DNA of 64,000 nt from Spongilla lacustris (GCA_949361645.1 OX442415.1:9517254-9581253), one strand, 5' to 3'. Positions 28,201 to 35,584 are shown, numbered from the stretch's first letter. Made by a program: numbers and translations. Notes: a model not told the origin generated them from the sequence alone.

Positions 28201-31200
28201 CCAACACACACAACATTCTGCACACAGATCACTCACACTATGCACTCAATAGTATGCACAGAGACTGGGAACGAGGTGCATTCCAATGTTACACCACACT
28301 TAGTAGTGCATTGGTAGAGGGGAACAAATAACATGTTTATATGTGGAAAAATGCCATTTGCCGCCATTGAATTATTCCCACCAGTGGGTGTGGTGTAACA
28401 TTGGAATGCATTTCATTCCAAGTCTCTATGGATACTACCTATGAATGAATTAGTGCCTCTTAACACAACCCCCTCTTCCCCCTTTAAGAGTTTACTGTCT
28501 CTATACAACCCCCTCCTCTCCCTTGAAGGGATTACTGCCTCTAATACAACCCCTCCTCCCCCTTGAAGGGTTTACTGCCTCTAATACAACCCCTCCTCCC
28601 CCTTGAAGGGTTTACTGCCTCTACACAACCCCTCCTCCCCCTTGAAGGGTTTACTGCCTCAATACAACCCTCTCCTCTCCCTTGAAGGGTTTACTGCCTC
28701 TAATAAAACCCCTCCTCCGCCTTGAAGGGTTTACTGCCTCTATACAACCCCCGCCTCCCCCTTGAAGGGTTTACTGCCTCTATACAACCCCCTACTATCT
28801 CCTTTCCAAAATGCCATGATGTCATCCACAAGTTCCAGCTTTACCTCTGGCTTCACCTCTCACCAAATGTACTCTTTTAGCTCATGGCACAGGTTCTCCA
28901 CCAGCATGACATGACATGCTAAACTAAGTTAATATACCCTGTAGGTTGGCCCATACACCTGTACATGTAGGTGTACAGGTAAGTGGCTTAGTGTTCATCA
29001 ATCTAACACTTAATACATACACAAACATACTCTGCTTCACCACACACTAACATAATACAATAGTTACACATCCCTGAAGCCATACAAATTCACACTTCAC
29101 CAACAAGGTCCAACACACATAACATTCTGCACACAGATCACTCACACTATGCCCTCTTCACACAAGGGAACCTGACACTGGTCTCATCTCAAACTGCACT
29201 CACAATATCCTGAAGGTTGGCCTGGGCACCCCTATCCAACAGCAGCTGCACACACCCAACATGCCCCTCAGCTGATGCCTTCATCAGTGGGGTCCATCCC
29301 CTCTGTACAGATAAGTGCATATAATAAGAAGCCATACAACAACCCCATATACATGTACACAGATAGGACAGTACACAAGGATACATACCACACATTGTTC
29401 AACAACAGAACTACATGTAGCCATAGGCATAGAGTAGGTGAGGGCTTATTGTTGAGGGGACTTACATGTAGGTGTACGTACTTATTAAATATGTTTGCGT
29501 CATACATCAGGATACATACTTTACCCAAACTCAATAGTATATAGTATGCACAGAGACTGGGAACGAGGTGCATTCCAATGTTACGCCACACTTAGTAGTG
29601 CATTGGTAGAGGGGAACAAATAACATATTTTTCTGTGGAAAAATGCCATTTGCCGCCATTGAATTATTCCCACCAGTGGGTGTGGTGTAACATTGGAATG
29701 CATCTCATTCCAAGTCTCTATGGATGCTACCTATGAATGAATTAGTGCCTCTTAACACAACCCCCTCTTCCCCCTTTAAGGGTTTACTGTCTCGATACAA
29801 CCCCCTCCTCTCCCTTGAAGGGTTTACTGCTTCTAATACAACCCCTCCTCCCCCTTGAAGGGTTTACTGCCTCTACACAACCCCTCCTCCCCCTTGAAGG
29901 GTTTACTGCCTCAATACAACCCCCTCCTCTCCCTTGAAGGGTTTACTGCCTCTAATACAACCCCTCCTCCCCCTTGAAGGGTAAACTGCCTCTATACAAC
30001 CCCCGCCTCCCTCTTGAATGGTTTACTGCCTCTATACAACCCCTCCTCCCCTTTGAAGGGTTCACTGCCTCTATACAACCCCTCCTCGCCCTTGAAGGGT
30101 TTACTGCCTCTATACAACCCCCTCCTATCTCCTTTCCAAAATGCCATGATGTCATCCACAAGTTCCAGCTTTACCTCTGGCTTCACCTCTCACCAAATGT
30201 ACTCTTTTAGCTCATGGCACAGGTTCTCCACCAACATGACATGACATGCTAAACTAAGTTAATATACTCTGTAGGTTGGCCCATACACCTGTACATGTAG
30301 GTGTACAGGTAAGTGGCTTAGTGTTCATCAATCTAACACTCAATACATACACAAACATACTCTGCTTCACCACACACTAACATAATACAATAGCTACACA
30401 TCCCTGAAGCCATACAAATTCACATTTCACCAACAAGGTCCAACACACACAACATTCTGCACACAGATCACTCACACTATGCCCTCTTCACACAAGGGAA
30501 CATGGGACTGGACTACACTCACCTGATCCTGATGGTTGGCCTGGGCACCCCTATCCAACAGCAGCTGCACACACTCAACATGCCCCCCAGCTGATGCCAC
30601 TATCAGTGGGGTCTGTCCCCACTGTAAAGATAAGTGCATATACATATGTAATAAGAAGCCATACAATAACCCCATATACATGTACACAGATAGGACAGTA
30701 CACAAGGATACACACCACACATTGTTCAACAACAGAAGCTGAACTATATATACATCTAGTCATAGGTTTAGGCACATTTATTAAAAAGATAAATATGCAT
30801 GCATTATACATTGATAAGTTTACTGCCTCTATACAACCCCCTCCTCCCCTTTGAAGGGTTTACTGCCTCTATACAACCCCCTCCTCTCCCTTGAAGGGTT
30901 TACTGCTTCTATACAACCCCCTCCTCCCCCTTGAAGGATTTACTGCCTCTATACAACCCCCTCCTCCCCCTTGAAGGATTTACTGCTTCTATACAACCCC
31001 CTCCTCCCCCTTGAAGGATTTACTGCCTCTATACAACCCCCTCCTCCCTCTTGAAGGGTTTACTGCCTCTATACAACCCCTCCTCCCCCTTGAAGGGTTT
31101 ACTGCCTCTATACAACCCCCTCCCCCCCTTGAAGGGTTTACTGCCTCTATACAACCCCCTCCTCTCCCTTGAAGGGTTTACTGCCTCTATACAACCCCCT

Positions 31201-34193
31201 TCTCCCCCTTGAAGGGTTTACTGCCTCTATACAACCCCTCCTCCCCCTTGAAGGGTTTACTGCCTCCATACAACCCCCTCCCCCCCCCCCTTGAAGGGTT
31301 TACTGCCTCTATACAACCCCCTCCTCCCCCTTGAAGGGTTTACTGCCTCTATTCAACCCCTCCTCCCCCTTGAAGGGTTTACTGCCTCTATACAACCCCC
31401 TCCTCCCCCTTGAAGGTTTACTGCCTCTATACAACCCCCTCCTCCCTCATGAAGGGTTAACTGCCTCTATACAACCCCTCCTCCCACTTGAAGGGTTTAC
31501 TGCCTCTACACAACCCCTCCTCCCCCTTGTAGGGTTCACTGCCTCTATACAACCCCCTCCTCTCCCTTGAAGGGTTTACTGCCTCTATACAACCCCCTCC
31601 TCCCCCTTGAAGGGTTTACTGCCTCTATACAACCCCTCCTCCCCCTTGAAGGGTTTACTGCCTCTATACAACCCCCTCCCCCCCCCCCCTTGAAGGGTTA
31701 ATTGCCTCTATACAACCCCCTCCTCCCCCTTGAAGGGTTTACTGCCTCTATTCAACCCCTCCTCCCCCTTGAAGGGTTTACTGCCTCTATACAACACCCT
31801 CCTCCCCCTTGAAGGGTTTACTGCCTCTATACAACCCCCTCCTCCCTCATGAAGGGTTAACTGCCTCTATACAACCCCTCCTCCCCCTTGAAGGGTTTAC
31901 TGCCTCTATACAACCCCCTCCTCCCCCTTGAAGGGTTTACTGCCTCTATACAACCCCCTCCTCCCCCTTGAAGGGTTTACAGCCTCTATTCAATCCCTCC
32001 TTCCCCTTGACGGATTTACTGCCTCTATATAAACCCTCCTCCCCCTTGAAGGGTTTACTGCCTCTACACAACCCCTCCTTCCCCTTGAAGGGTTCACTGC
32101 CTCTATACAACCCCTCCTCCCCTTGAAGGGTTCACTGCCTCTATACAACCCCTCCTCCCTTTACATAAGTGACGGGTGTATGTTCTGTCTATCTACAGAA
32201 CTTTTTCCAAAATGCCATGTCATCCACAAGTTCCAGCTTTACCTCTGGCTTCACCTCTCACCAAATGTACTCTTTTAGCTCATGGCACAGGTTCTCCACC
32301 AGCATGACATGACATGCTAAACTAAGTTAATATACTGTGTAGGTTGGCCCATACCCCTGTACATGTAGGTGTACAGGTAAGTGGCTTAGTGTTCATCAAT
32401 CTAACACTCAATACATACAGAAACTTCACTACAGAGTAACATAATACAATAGCTACACATCCCTGAAGCTATACAAATTCACACTTCACCAACAAGCCAA
32501 CACACACAACATTCTTCACACAGATCCCTCACATGATCCTGAAGGTTGTCCTGGGCACCCCTATCCAACAGCAGCTGCACACACCCAACATGCCCCCAAT
32601 ATGATGCCTCTATCAGTGGGGTATGTCCAAACTGTAAAGATAAGTGTATATAATAAGAAGCCATACAACAACCCCATATACATGTACACAGATAGGACAG
32701 TACACAAGGATACATACCACACATTGTTCAACAACAGAACTATATGTAGCCATAGGCATAGAGTAGGTGGGGGCTTATTGTTGAGGGGACTTAGGTGTAC
32801 TTATTAAACATGCTTGCGTCATACATCAGGATACATACTTGACCCACACTCAATAGTATATCATATGCACAGAGACTGGGAACGAGGTGCATTCCAATGT
32901 TACACCACACTTAGTAGTCCATTGGTAGAGGGGAACAAATAACATGTTTTTAAGTGAAAAAATGCTTCAAACATGCATAATTCTAATTCCCATTTGCCGC
33001 CATTGAATTATTCCCACCAGTGGGTGTGGTGTAACATTGGAATGCATCTCATTCCAAGTCTCTATGGATTCTAGCTATACATTAAATGAAGGAATTACTG
33101 CCTCCTAACACAACCCCCTTCTCCCCTTTGAAGGGTTCACTGCCTCCAAACAAACCCCTCTTGCCTCTATACACATATGGAGAAATGGCCCATACATAGG
33201 CGGTCATTTGCTTTTGTTTTCAAATTGAATTTGAAACAAGTTTATAATTTACTTAAAATGATGCAAGCTGGACAAATATAGAACTACGTAGGCCCTGCAT
33301 GATTCCATGATCTGATACGCAGGTGTACTATGTGAATTTAGTACGTGCAGAACAGGCATATCATTGATGTCAACCCGTTCTCTTCTACAGTATGCTGTTT
33401 AGCCCACTTTAGGTGTGTGCTAATGTCCTAATTATACACTGCACTGACTTTTTAATATTGTAAAGTGGCTGGGGATATTTTCCATACCTACATGTAGGCT
33501 GGAGGGAGGGGTGTGGCCAGACCTCCTAGCTGGTATGGGAGGGACCCGCCCCTCAATCCTTACCCAGTATGCCCCGCCCCTGACATTTAATCCTCGCTGT
33601 ATCCAGCCCTACCATACTGATTTGCAATCTTACCCAATCAGTTGCATCAACGTAAGCACCTTGACCAAGAAGGCTGGTGACCTCCTCTACCCTGCCATTA
33701 AATGCTGCACCTATTAGCTTCCCTCCAAGATCCTACAGAGAGTTAATCATCAGTAAACACCACACACATCTAGGAGGCGGCCATTCTTGTATGGCTTAGC
33801 TCTGGCACTAGCACACCAAACTCACACATACACACACACACACACATATACACACAGTTTACTCATATACAGTACACACACATGCACACGCAGTACACAC
33901 ACAATACTAGAGGTCAATACGCTGTCTTATGCACAAAATACGACACACACTTTAATCACCGTACATGTACATGTAATTATTCATATTAGTGCGCGTGTGA
34001 TCTTTCTCAATCTTTACAAAGTATGCCCCGCCCCTAACATTTAATCCTCCTGTATCCGGCCCTACCATACTGATTTGAAGTCTAACAATCTTACCCAATT
34101 GGTTGCATCAATGAGTGCTCCTTGGTTAAGAAGTCTGGTGAACTGCTCTATCTTGCCATAACGTGCTGCATCTCTTAGCTTCCTTCCAAGATC
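3855..34193 (-). CDS. Gene A: ANK-Roc-COR-Death (DAPK1-like Roco) protein, multi-exon
   Basis: This entry joins exons described separately. In transcript order they are 34193-34095, 33732-33634, 32631-32533, 30621-30523, 29302-29204, 27440-27342, 26121-26023, 24259-24161, 22940-22842, 19893-19795 (each one ankyrin repeat), 15600-15319 (ankyrin plus P-loop), 9769-9725, 7889-6331 (Roc-COR), 6275-6213, 5357-5304 and 4117-3855 (death domain). All junctions from the first ankyrin exon to the Roc-COR exon are phase 0, and all later ones are phase 1, so the exons join in frame apart from one frameshift near 7,683. Roco proteins couple a Roc GTPase and COR dimerisation module to scaffold repeats. The order ANK, Roc, COR, death matches DAPK1, but no kinase exons are visible before the vezatin gene at 35.6 kb. 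The first coding exon is not resolved. Because of the frameshift and a shortened death domain, copy A may be a pseudogene, or the sequence may have errors. Confidence 0.75.
4235..4656. mobile_element. Non-autonomous CAG...CTG DNA transposon, 422 bp, 5-bp TSD
   Basis: The left end CAGTGGTGAATCCGG and right end CCTAGATCCGCCCCTG are imperfect inverted repeats. The element is flanked by CATGT on both sides (4230-4234 and 4657-4661). Copy B has the uninterrupted site ACACATGTGGCCC near 51,510, which proves insertion and the 5-bp target duplication. The interior holds a ~29-base poly-G tract (4,248-4,276) and the motif GCAAAGCGGCTGGGGCT, shared with the end of the element at 61,292-63,136. No transposase is encoded. 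The family is hAT-like by its TIR style, which is inference. Confidence 0.75.
4657..5300. other. Intron of gene A with CATGTGGCCCCC repeats and poly-C runs
   Basis: Short imperfect repeats of the type CATACATAACATGTACATGTG alternate with C runs at ~4,688-4,703 and ~4,763-4,791. Copy B keeps only a short version (51,480-51,590). No exon was recognised before 5,304. Confidence 0.5.
5304..5357 (-). CDS. 54-nt exon, gene A, paralogous to the 63-nt exon
   Basis: A TTCTGCAG acceptor and a GTCAGTAG donor bound 54 nt, phase 1 at both ends, encoding about ASSSPLLSELVGQTMPLEG with the junction bases. The peptide resembles that of the exon at 6,213-6,275 (SELxGQxxPxL). It can therefore be included or skipped without changing frame. 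Gene B has no counterpart. Role unknown: a linker between COR and the death domain. Confidence 0.5.
6213..6275 (-). CDS. 63-nt linker exon, gene A
   Basis: The exon is bounded by CTTGCAG and GTCAGTAC, phase 1-1, and encodes about VPSGVVPSPSELAGQAVPHLD. The equivalent in gene B (51,921-51,983) keeps length, phase and most residues, which supports it as a real exon. It connects the COR exon to the death-domain exon. Confidence 0.6.
6331..7889 (-). CDS. Roc-COR exon, gene A (one frameshift)
   Basis: After a CCTTTAG acceptor the exon opens RVFGRQDVVEPLTAGIIPHQ (switch I region). It continues through MVIYDLAGHDHYF (G3, DxxG) and, after the frameshift, VVVGTHADLL (G4-like THAD), then about 370 residues of COR-type sequence ending at LVGG|GTGAGG. 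The preceding P-loop lies on the exon at 15,319-15,600. Roc binds GTP and COR dimerises; together they act as a switch in Roco proteins. Compared with gene B (52,039-53,602, same boundaries) one extra base lies at about 7,681-7,686 (CTTTCAG against TTTTAG). It moves the 5' part of the exon (to QDLRKDS) out of frame with the rest. Two 3-bp-multiple indels (net -6) explain the other length differences. Unlike gene B, it keeps Trp where B has a stop. Confidence 0.8.
7974..8249. mobile_element. 276-bp MITE with CAG...CTG ends, 5-bp TSD (GGTAG)
   Basis: The ends CAGCGTTTCCCACAG and CTGTGGGAAAAACTG are inverted repeats. GGTAG flanks both sides (7969-7973, 8250-8254). Copy B has one GGTAG and no insert at ~53,678. 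The interior is GC-rich with CGCC/GCGC words, unlike the AT-rich intron around it. It lies in the long intron of gene A, 84 bp before the Roc-COR exon in the transcript. Confidence 0.75.
8250..9720. other. Part of the long gene A intron, no gene
   Basis: This is intronic sequence matched by 53,680-55,120 in copy B. Short frames here have no protein-like features and differ in frame between copies. The word TCCTCGATGCTGTCGCGGAC near 9,162 recurs at 15,104 and in copy B. Confidence 0.5.
9725..9769 (-). CDS. 45-nt Roc micro-exon, gene A
   Basis: TTCAAG|GCG...AAG|GTGAGAAC bounds 15 phase-0 codons reading AIINLSKPTATRFVK. Inserted between the P-loop exon (…GSGKSTLTQ) and the Roc-COR exon (RVFGRQD…) it continues helix 1 of a GTPase and gives normal spacing to switch I. 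Gene B carries the same exon at 56,236-56,280 with one residue change (P to S) and intact splice sites, which argues that it is real. Confidence 0.65.
9770..12380. other. Gene A intron: short 27-bp array and an orphan transposon end
   Basis: It contains sequence matched at 56,281-57,738 in copy B, and an extra ~250-bp stretch of the ACTCCCTCACACCCACCCA minisatellite (11,420-11,667). A lone element end CAGAGGCGGATCCAGG lies at 11,680 and a second end-like CAGAGGCGTAGG at ~12,059; I found no matching right ends. An inverted copy of the GCAAAGC..CTGGGGCT segment seen in other elements is at ~12,210-12,240. No exon recognised. Confidence 0.45.
12382..13038. mobile_element. Tc1/mariner-like MITE, TA target, ~27-bp inverted ends
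   Basis: The left end CAGTGCTGTCCACCCACAAG and right end CTTGTGGGTGGACGGCACTG are inverted repeats, flanked by TA on both sides. Inside lies a second inverted repeat pair (TAGACCCCTTTCATATGACG near 12,565 against GATGAAAAGGGTCTA near 12,926, with CCGCCATCTTGGTAC and ACCAAGATGGCG further in). It looks like one palindromic element inside another. The same insertion is at 57,739-58,407, so it predates the long duplication. The 125-codon open frame across it is not protein-like. Confidence 0.7.
13085..15060. repeat. 27-bp minisatellite in the P-loop/Roc intron, ~2.0 kb
   Basis: Imperfect tandem copies of a 27-bp unit (CTACACACTCCCTCACACCC plus ACCCACT). Because 27 is a multiple of 3 and the unit lacks stops in several frames, very long but meaningless open frames arise (up to 680 codons of THSLTPTHS). 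The matching array in copy B is at 58,455-60,560. Confidence 0.9.
15319..15600 (-). CDS. Ankyrin end plus Roc P-loop exon, gene A
   Basis: This 282-nt phase-0 exon (94 codons) is bounded by GCCACCAG and CAG|GTGAGC. It begins with an ankyrin repeat (DQNTALHVAARDG ... VRALLSHPGIDINLKNSEGR) and a second partial repeat (TAMMVAGYKSLGVFNQM). It ends with VVLCGHSGSGKSTLTQ, a Walker A / P-loop (GxxGxGKST). It is the physical join between the ankyrin array and the Roc GTPase. The gene B version (60,829-61,107) is one codon shorter in the ankyrin loop and keeps the P-loop. The frame is open throughout. Confidence 0.85.
15880..16430. repeat. Local tandem duplication of ~260 bp
   Basis: 15,880-16,095 and 16,140-16,375 share AAGTCTTGTTAGCGTGCTAT, GATTAAACA(C/T)GCCTTTT and CAACATACACTCAGAACACA in order. 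Copy B has the segment once (63,225-63,500), so the duplication happened after A and B separated or was lost in B. Confidence 0.65.
16431..18105. other. Gene A intron, no exon recognised
   Basis: The left part (to ~16,900) matches the right end of the window. Two copies of a CCTCCTCCCCATGCTG(G/A)TGCAG repeat are at ~16,790-16,845 (four in copy B). Open frames at 16,849-17,106 (minus) and 17,372-17,621 (plus) show no domain I recognise. Confidence 0.4.
18106..19385. repeat. 39-40-bp minisatellite block between ankyrin exons
   Basis: Tandem imperfect copies of a unit containing TTGAAGGGTTTACTGCCTCT and ATACAACCCCTCCTCCCCC. The unit is near 13 codons, so spurious open frames of period 13 (GFTASIQPLLPLE-like) occur on both strands. 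The same repeat fills every intron of the ankyrin array. Confidence 0.9.
19388..19515 (-). repeat. Conserved ~125-bp block of ankyrin introns (first of 11)
   Basis: A block beginning TTCCAAAATGCCATGATGTC on the + strand recurs near 19,400, 21,533, 22,441, 23,770, 24,716, 25,621, 26,951, 27,897, 28,803, 30,133 and 32,207. On the minus strand it reads LVENLCHELKEYIW, then TGA, then EVKPEVKLELVDDIMAFWKG in the same frame. A good donor (ATTTG|GTGAGAG) overlaps the stop. It may be a dead exon or a non-coding element carried along by duplication. Confidence 0.55.
19795..19893 (-). CDS. Ankyrin cassette exon 10, gene A
   Basis: The 99-nt phase-0 exon (TTTACAG|…|GTGAGTG) encodes one 33-residue repeat. 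Variable residues are E1, H3, S8, L11, K12 and K33, on the framework xGxTPLMxASxxGHVECVQL. It is the last single-repeat exon before the P-loop exon and the only copy of this sequence type in the window. Confidence 0.85.
20185..21530. repeat. 39-40-bp minisatellite block, second stretch
   Basis: It has the same unit as at 18.1-19.4 kb. The order of variant units (for example AACACCCTCCTCGCCCTTGA followed by CTCCCACTGGAAGGG) repeats that of 18,600-19,385, so this block and the following conserved block were copied as a unit. The ankyrin exon expected to its left in the next unit is missing after the block at 21,533. Confidence 0.85.
21896..22071. mobile_element. ~175-bp palindromic MITE (copy 1 of 7)
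   Basis: The ends AGAGACTGGGAACGAGGTGC and GCATTTCATTCCAAGTCTCT are imperfect inverted repeats extending ~45 bp (…ATTCCAATGTTACACCACA). Other copies are at 23,189-23,362, 25,077-25,252, 26,370-26,543, 28,258-28,433, 29,551-29,724 and 32,871-33,064. Most arose with the 3,181-bp duplication and not by transposition. No clear target duplication was seen. Confidence 0.65.
22842..22940 (-). CDS. Ankyrin cassette exon 9, gene A
   Basis: The 99-nt phase-0 exon lies between TGTACAG and ATT|GTGAGTGC. Variable residues are R1, W3, K8, A11, E12, G16 and I33. It is identical in sequence to the exons at 26,023 and 29,204. Confidence 0.85.
24161..24259 (-). CDS. Ankyrin cassette exon 8, gene A
   Basis: The 99-nt phase-0 exon lies between TTTACAG and CAG|GTGAGTGTAG. 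Variable residues are R1, E3, E8, V11, R12 and Q33. It is identical to the exon at 27,342 and sits 1,319 bp from exon 9. Confidence 0.85.
26023..26121 (-). CDS. Ankyrin cassette exon 7, gene A
   Basis: Same 99 nt as exon 9 (R1, W3, K8, A11, E12, I33), with the same flanking intron bases. Confidence 0.85.
27342..27440 (-). CDS. Ankyrin cassette exon 6, gene A
   Basis: Same 99 nt as exon 8 (R1, E3, E8, V11, R12, Q33). Confidence 0.85.
29204..29302 (-). CDS. Ankyrin cassette exon 5, gene A
   Basis: Third identical copy of the R1/W3/K8/A11/E12/I33 cassette, phase 0, GT-AG bounded. Confidence 0.85.
30523..30621 (-). CDS. Ankyrin cassette exon 4, gene A
   Basis: The 99-nt phase-0 exon sits where the exon 6/8 type is expected by spacing (27,342 + 3,181), but with W1, Q3, I7, V8, A11, G12, H30 and Q33. 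The codons for the ankyrin framework are unchanged to the base. It is the clearest case of a cassette altered only at amino-acid-changing sites. Confidence 0.85.
30818..32165. repeat. 39-40-bp minisatellite block, longest regular stretch
   Basis: About 34 units of the GAAGGGTTTACTGCCTCTAT repeat with little divergence, C-run length varying (for example CCCCCCCCCC at 31,281 and 31,679). It separates ankyrin exons 3 and 4. Confidence 0.9.
32533..32631 (-). CDS. Ankyrin cassette exon 3, gene A
   Basis: The 99-nt phase-0 exon (TTTACAG|TTT…CAT|GTGAGGG) has F1, H3, I7, E8, Y11, W12, G16, D28 and H33 on the shared framework. It follows two older, more divergent ankyrin exons in the transcript. Confidence 0.85.
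33634..33732 (-). CDS. Ankyrin exon 2, gene A (divergent type)
   Basis: The 99-nt phase-0 exon (CTGTAG|GAT…TGG|GTAAG) encodes DLGGKLIGAAFNGRVEEVTS and then LLGQGAYVDATDW, a recognisable ankyrin repeat. It is paralogous to exon 1 but not part of the near-identical cassette set. Confidence 0.75.
33800..33912. repeat. CA-rich microsatellite downstream of exon 2 unit
   Basis: Repeats of ACACACAT and TACACACA within the segment GTATGGCTTAGCTCTGGCAC ... AATACTAGAGGTCAATACGC. The segment recurs expanded at 34,245-34,500. Confidence 0.7.
34095..34193 (-). CDS. Ankyrin exon 1 seen, gene A
   Basis: The 99-nt phase-0 exon encodes DLGRKLRDAARYGKIEQFTR and then LLNQGALIDATNW. It lies ~461 bp from exon 2 within a duplicated segment that shares flanking words (CTACAGAGAGTTAATCATCA). 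This is the most 5' exon of gene A that I can identify. Confidence 0.75.
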
Positions 34194-34261
34194 CTACAGA
34201 GAGTTAATCATCAGTAATCACCACACACATCTAGGAGGCGGCCATTCTTGTATGGCTTAGC

Positions 34262-34420
34262 TCTGGCACTAGCACACCAAACACACACACATACACACAC
34301 ATACACACATACACACTCACATACACACATACACACACACATACATACACACATACACACTCACATACACACATACACACACACACACACATACACACAC
34401 ACACACACATACAGTTTACT
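34262..34420. repeat. (CACATACA)n microsatellite
   Basis: About 150 bp of CA/TA-rich repeats, longer than the paralogous tract at 33,815-33,860. Confidence 0.8.
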
Positions 34421-34499
34421 CATATTCAGTACACGTACATGCACACGCAGTACACACACAATACTAGAGGTCAATACGCTGTCTTATGCACAAGATACG

Positions 34500-35580
34500 A
34501 CACACACTATAATTACCGTATTTACGTACATGTACATGTAATTATTCATATTAGTGCGCGTGTGATCTTTATGTAAGAGGGATCGAGGGGGTATACCCTC
34601 ACCCACCTGCACCCTTCCCACTTTCTTTACATTAAATAACGGACGTAACCAACACTCCATGAAATGAAATAAAATAAAATACATGTAGGGAAGAGTGATG
34701 GAGGGGGGAACCCTTCCCTCCTTTAAAGAACACTGTTACATGGTATGGTTAACGGTAAGATGCTGGTATCGTTGTGTTCCTAGCTTGTTGTATGCCGCCC
34801 AAAGACTAACCAAACAACCTCGGTAGCTAGGAAGAAGCGGAGGAATAGAAACAGTAGCAACAGTCATCGTAATAAAGCAGGTGGTATTCATTATACGTAC
34901 GGGCGTTACATCACCAATCCACAGGCGCACACAGAATCTTGCATGGATCCGTAATTTAGTTGCATCGAACGGACTTTTGGGTTACCTTTTAGGATAAAGC
35001 CATTGTTGCTGCTCAAAACGTGGTGAGATCGAAAACGGGCTGTTTTTCCACTAGCGAATAGGTCACGATCACGCATGCGCGAATGAATAATGACAATAAT
35101 GTATGTACTATACATGTACTATTATTTAATCATAGATGGGACAGTGTCCAGCAAAAATCGGGCTTAGTTGTGGGGTTATAATTTTATCACTATAAAAATT
35201 GCACGTTGTACTAAACAACACATCTTCGCGACGTTACTACGTTTTCCTTTCAAATTTCGTACACTTGTTCCCACACCATTTCTCTGTGTGAAAATCGAAA
35301 TCTTCACTGCATTTGAAGGTATGTTTTGTGATGATTATTCATCCCACACAGCAACTACACAACCTGCATATAGTGGAGGGGTGGGGTATGTAAAGGGTTA
35401 AGTGTTGTTTGGAATGCAGCTTGTGTAAGTGTAGTTGGTAGTTATTTTTAGGTGTGTGGCATGATGGTTGTCTGAGCCAGTGCTGGGTGACTGTAGGTCA
35501 TAAGGGGATGGGTGTGGCACATAGCTGAATTCTGGAGCACCATGCTTGTAGCCATGGTAACAGTGCACTGTATGGTCAGC
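34500..35580. other. Intergenic stretch: gene A 5' side / vezatin 3' side
   Basis: The start of gene A should lie here. One minus-strand frame from ~35,115 to 34,906 (MRDRDLFASGKTARF…CACGL) ends at a possible donor (TTG|GTGATG, phase 0) compatible with ankyrin exon 1, but it has no recognisable domain. No kinase motif is present. No terminator or poly(A) signal can be assigned with confidence. Confidence 0.3.
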
Positions 35581-35584
35581 CAGT

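Larger units (their letters stand above)
27895..30770. repeat. 3,181-bp tandem unit, copy 3 (right end diverged)
   Basis: It matches copies 1 and 2 up to about 30,720. It carries ankyrin exons at 29,204 (type as exon 9) and 30,523 (a distinct type). The last ~400 bp, including the exon at 30,523, differ from the other copies more than the rest does. Confidence 0.85.

Noticed and set aside
18082..31570. Many 60-140-codon frames reading GLLPLYNPSSPLKG or RGCIEAVNPSRGR
   Set aside because: They come from both strands of the 39-40-bp minisatellite (13-codon period). The frame is lost wherever the unit is 40 bp.
18106..32165. CRISPR-like appearance of regularly spaced ~39-bp repeats
   Set aside because: Units are contiguous without unique spacers, imperfect, and sit in introns of an animal gene.
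3855..35580. Search for a protein kinase domain expected for true DAPK
   Set aside because: No HRD, DFG or glycine-loop motif was seen on the minus strand between the ankyrin exons and the vezatin gene.
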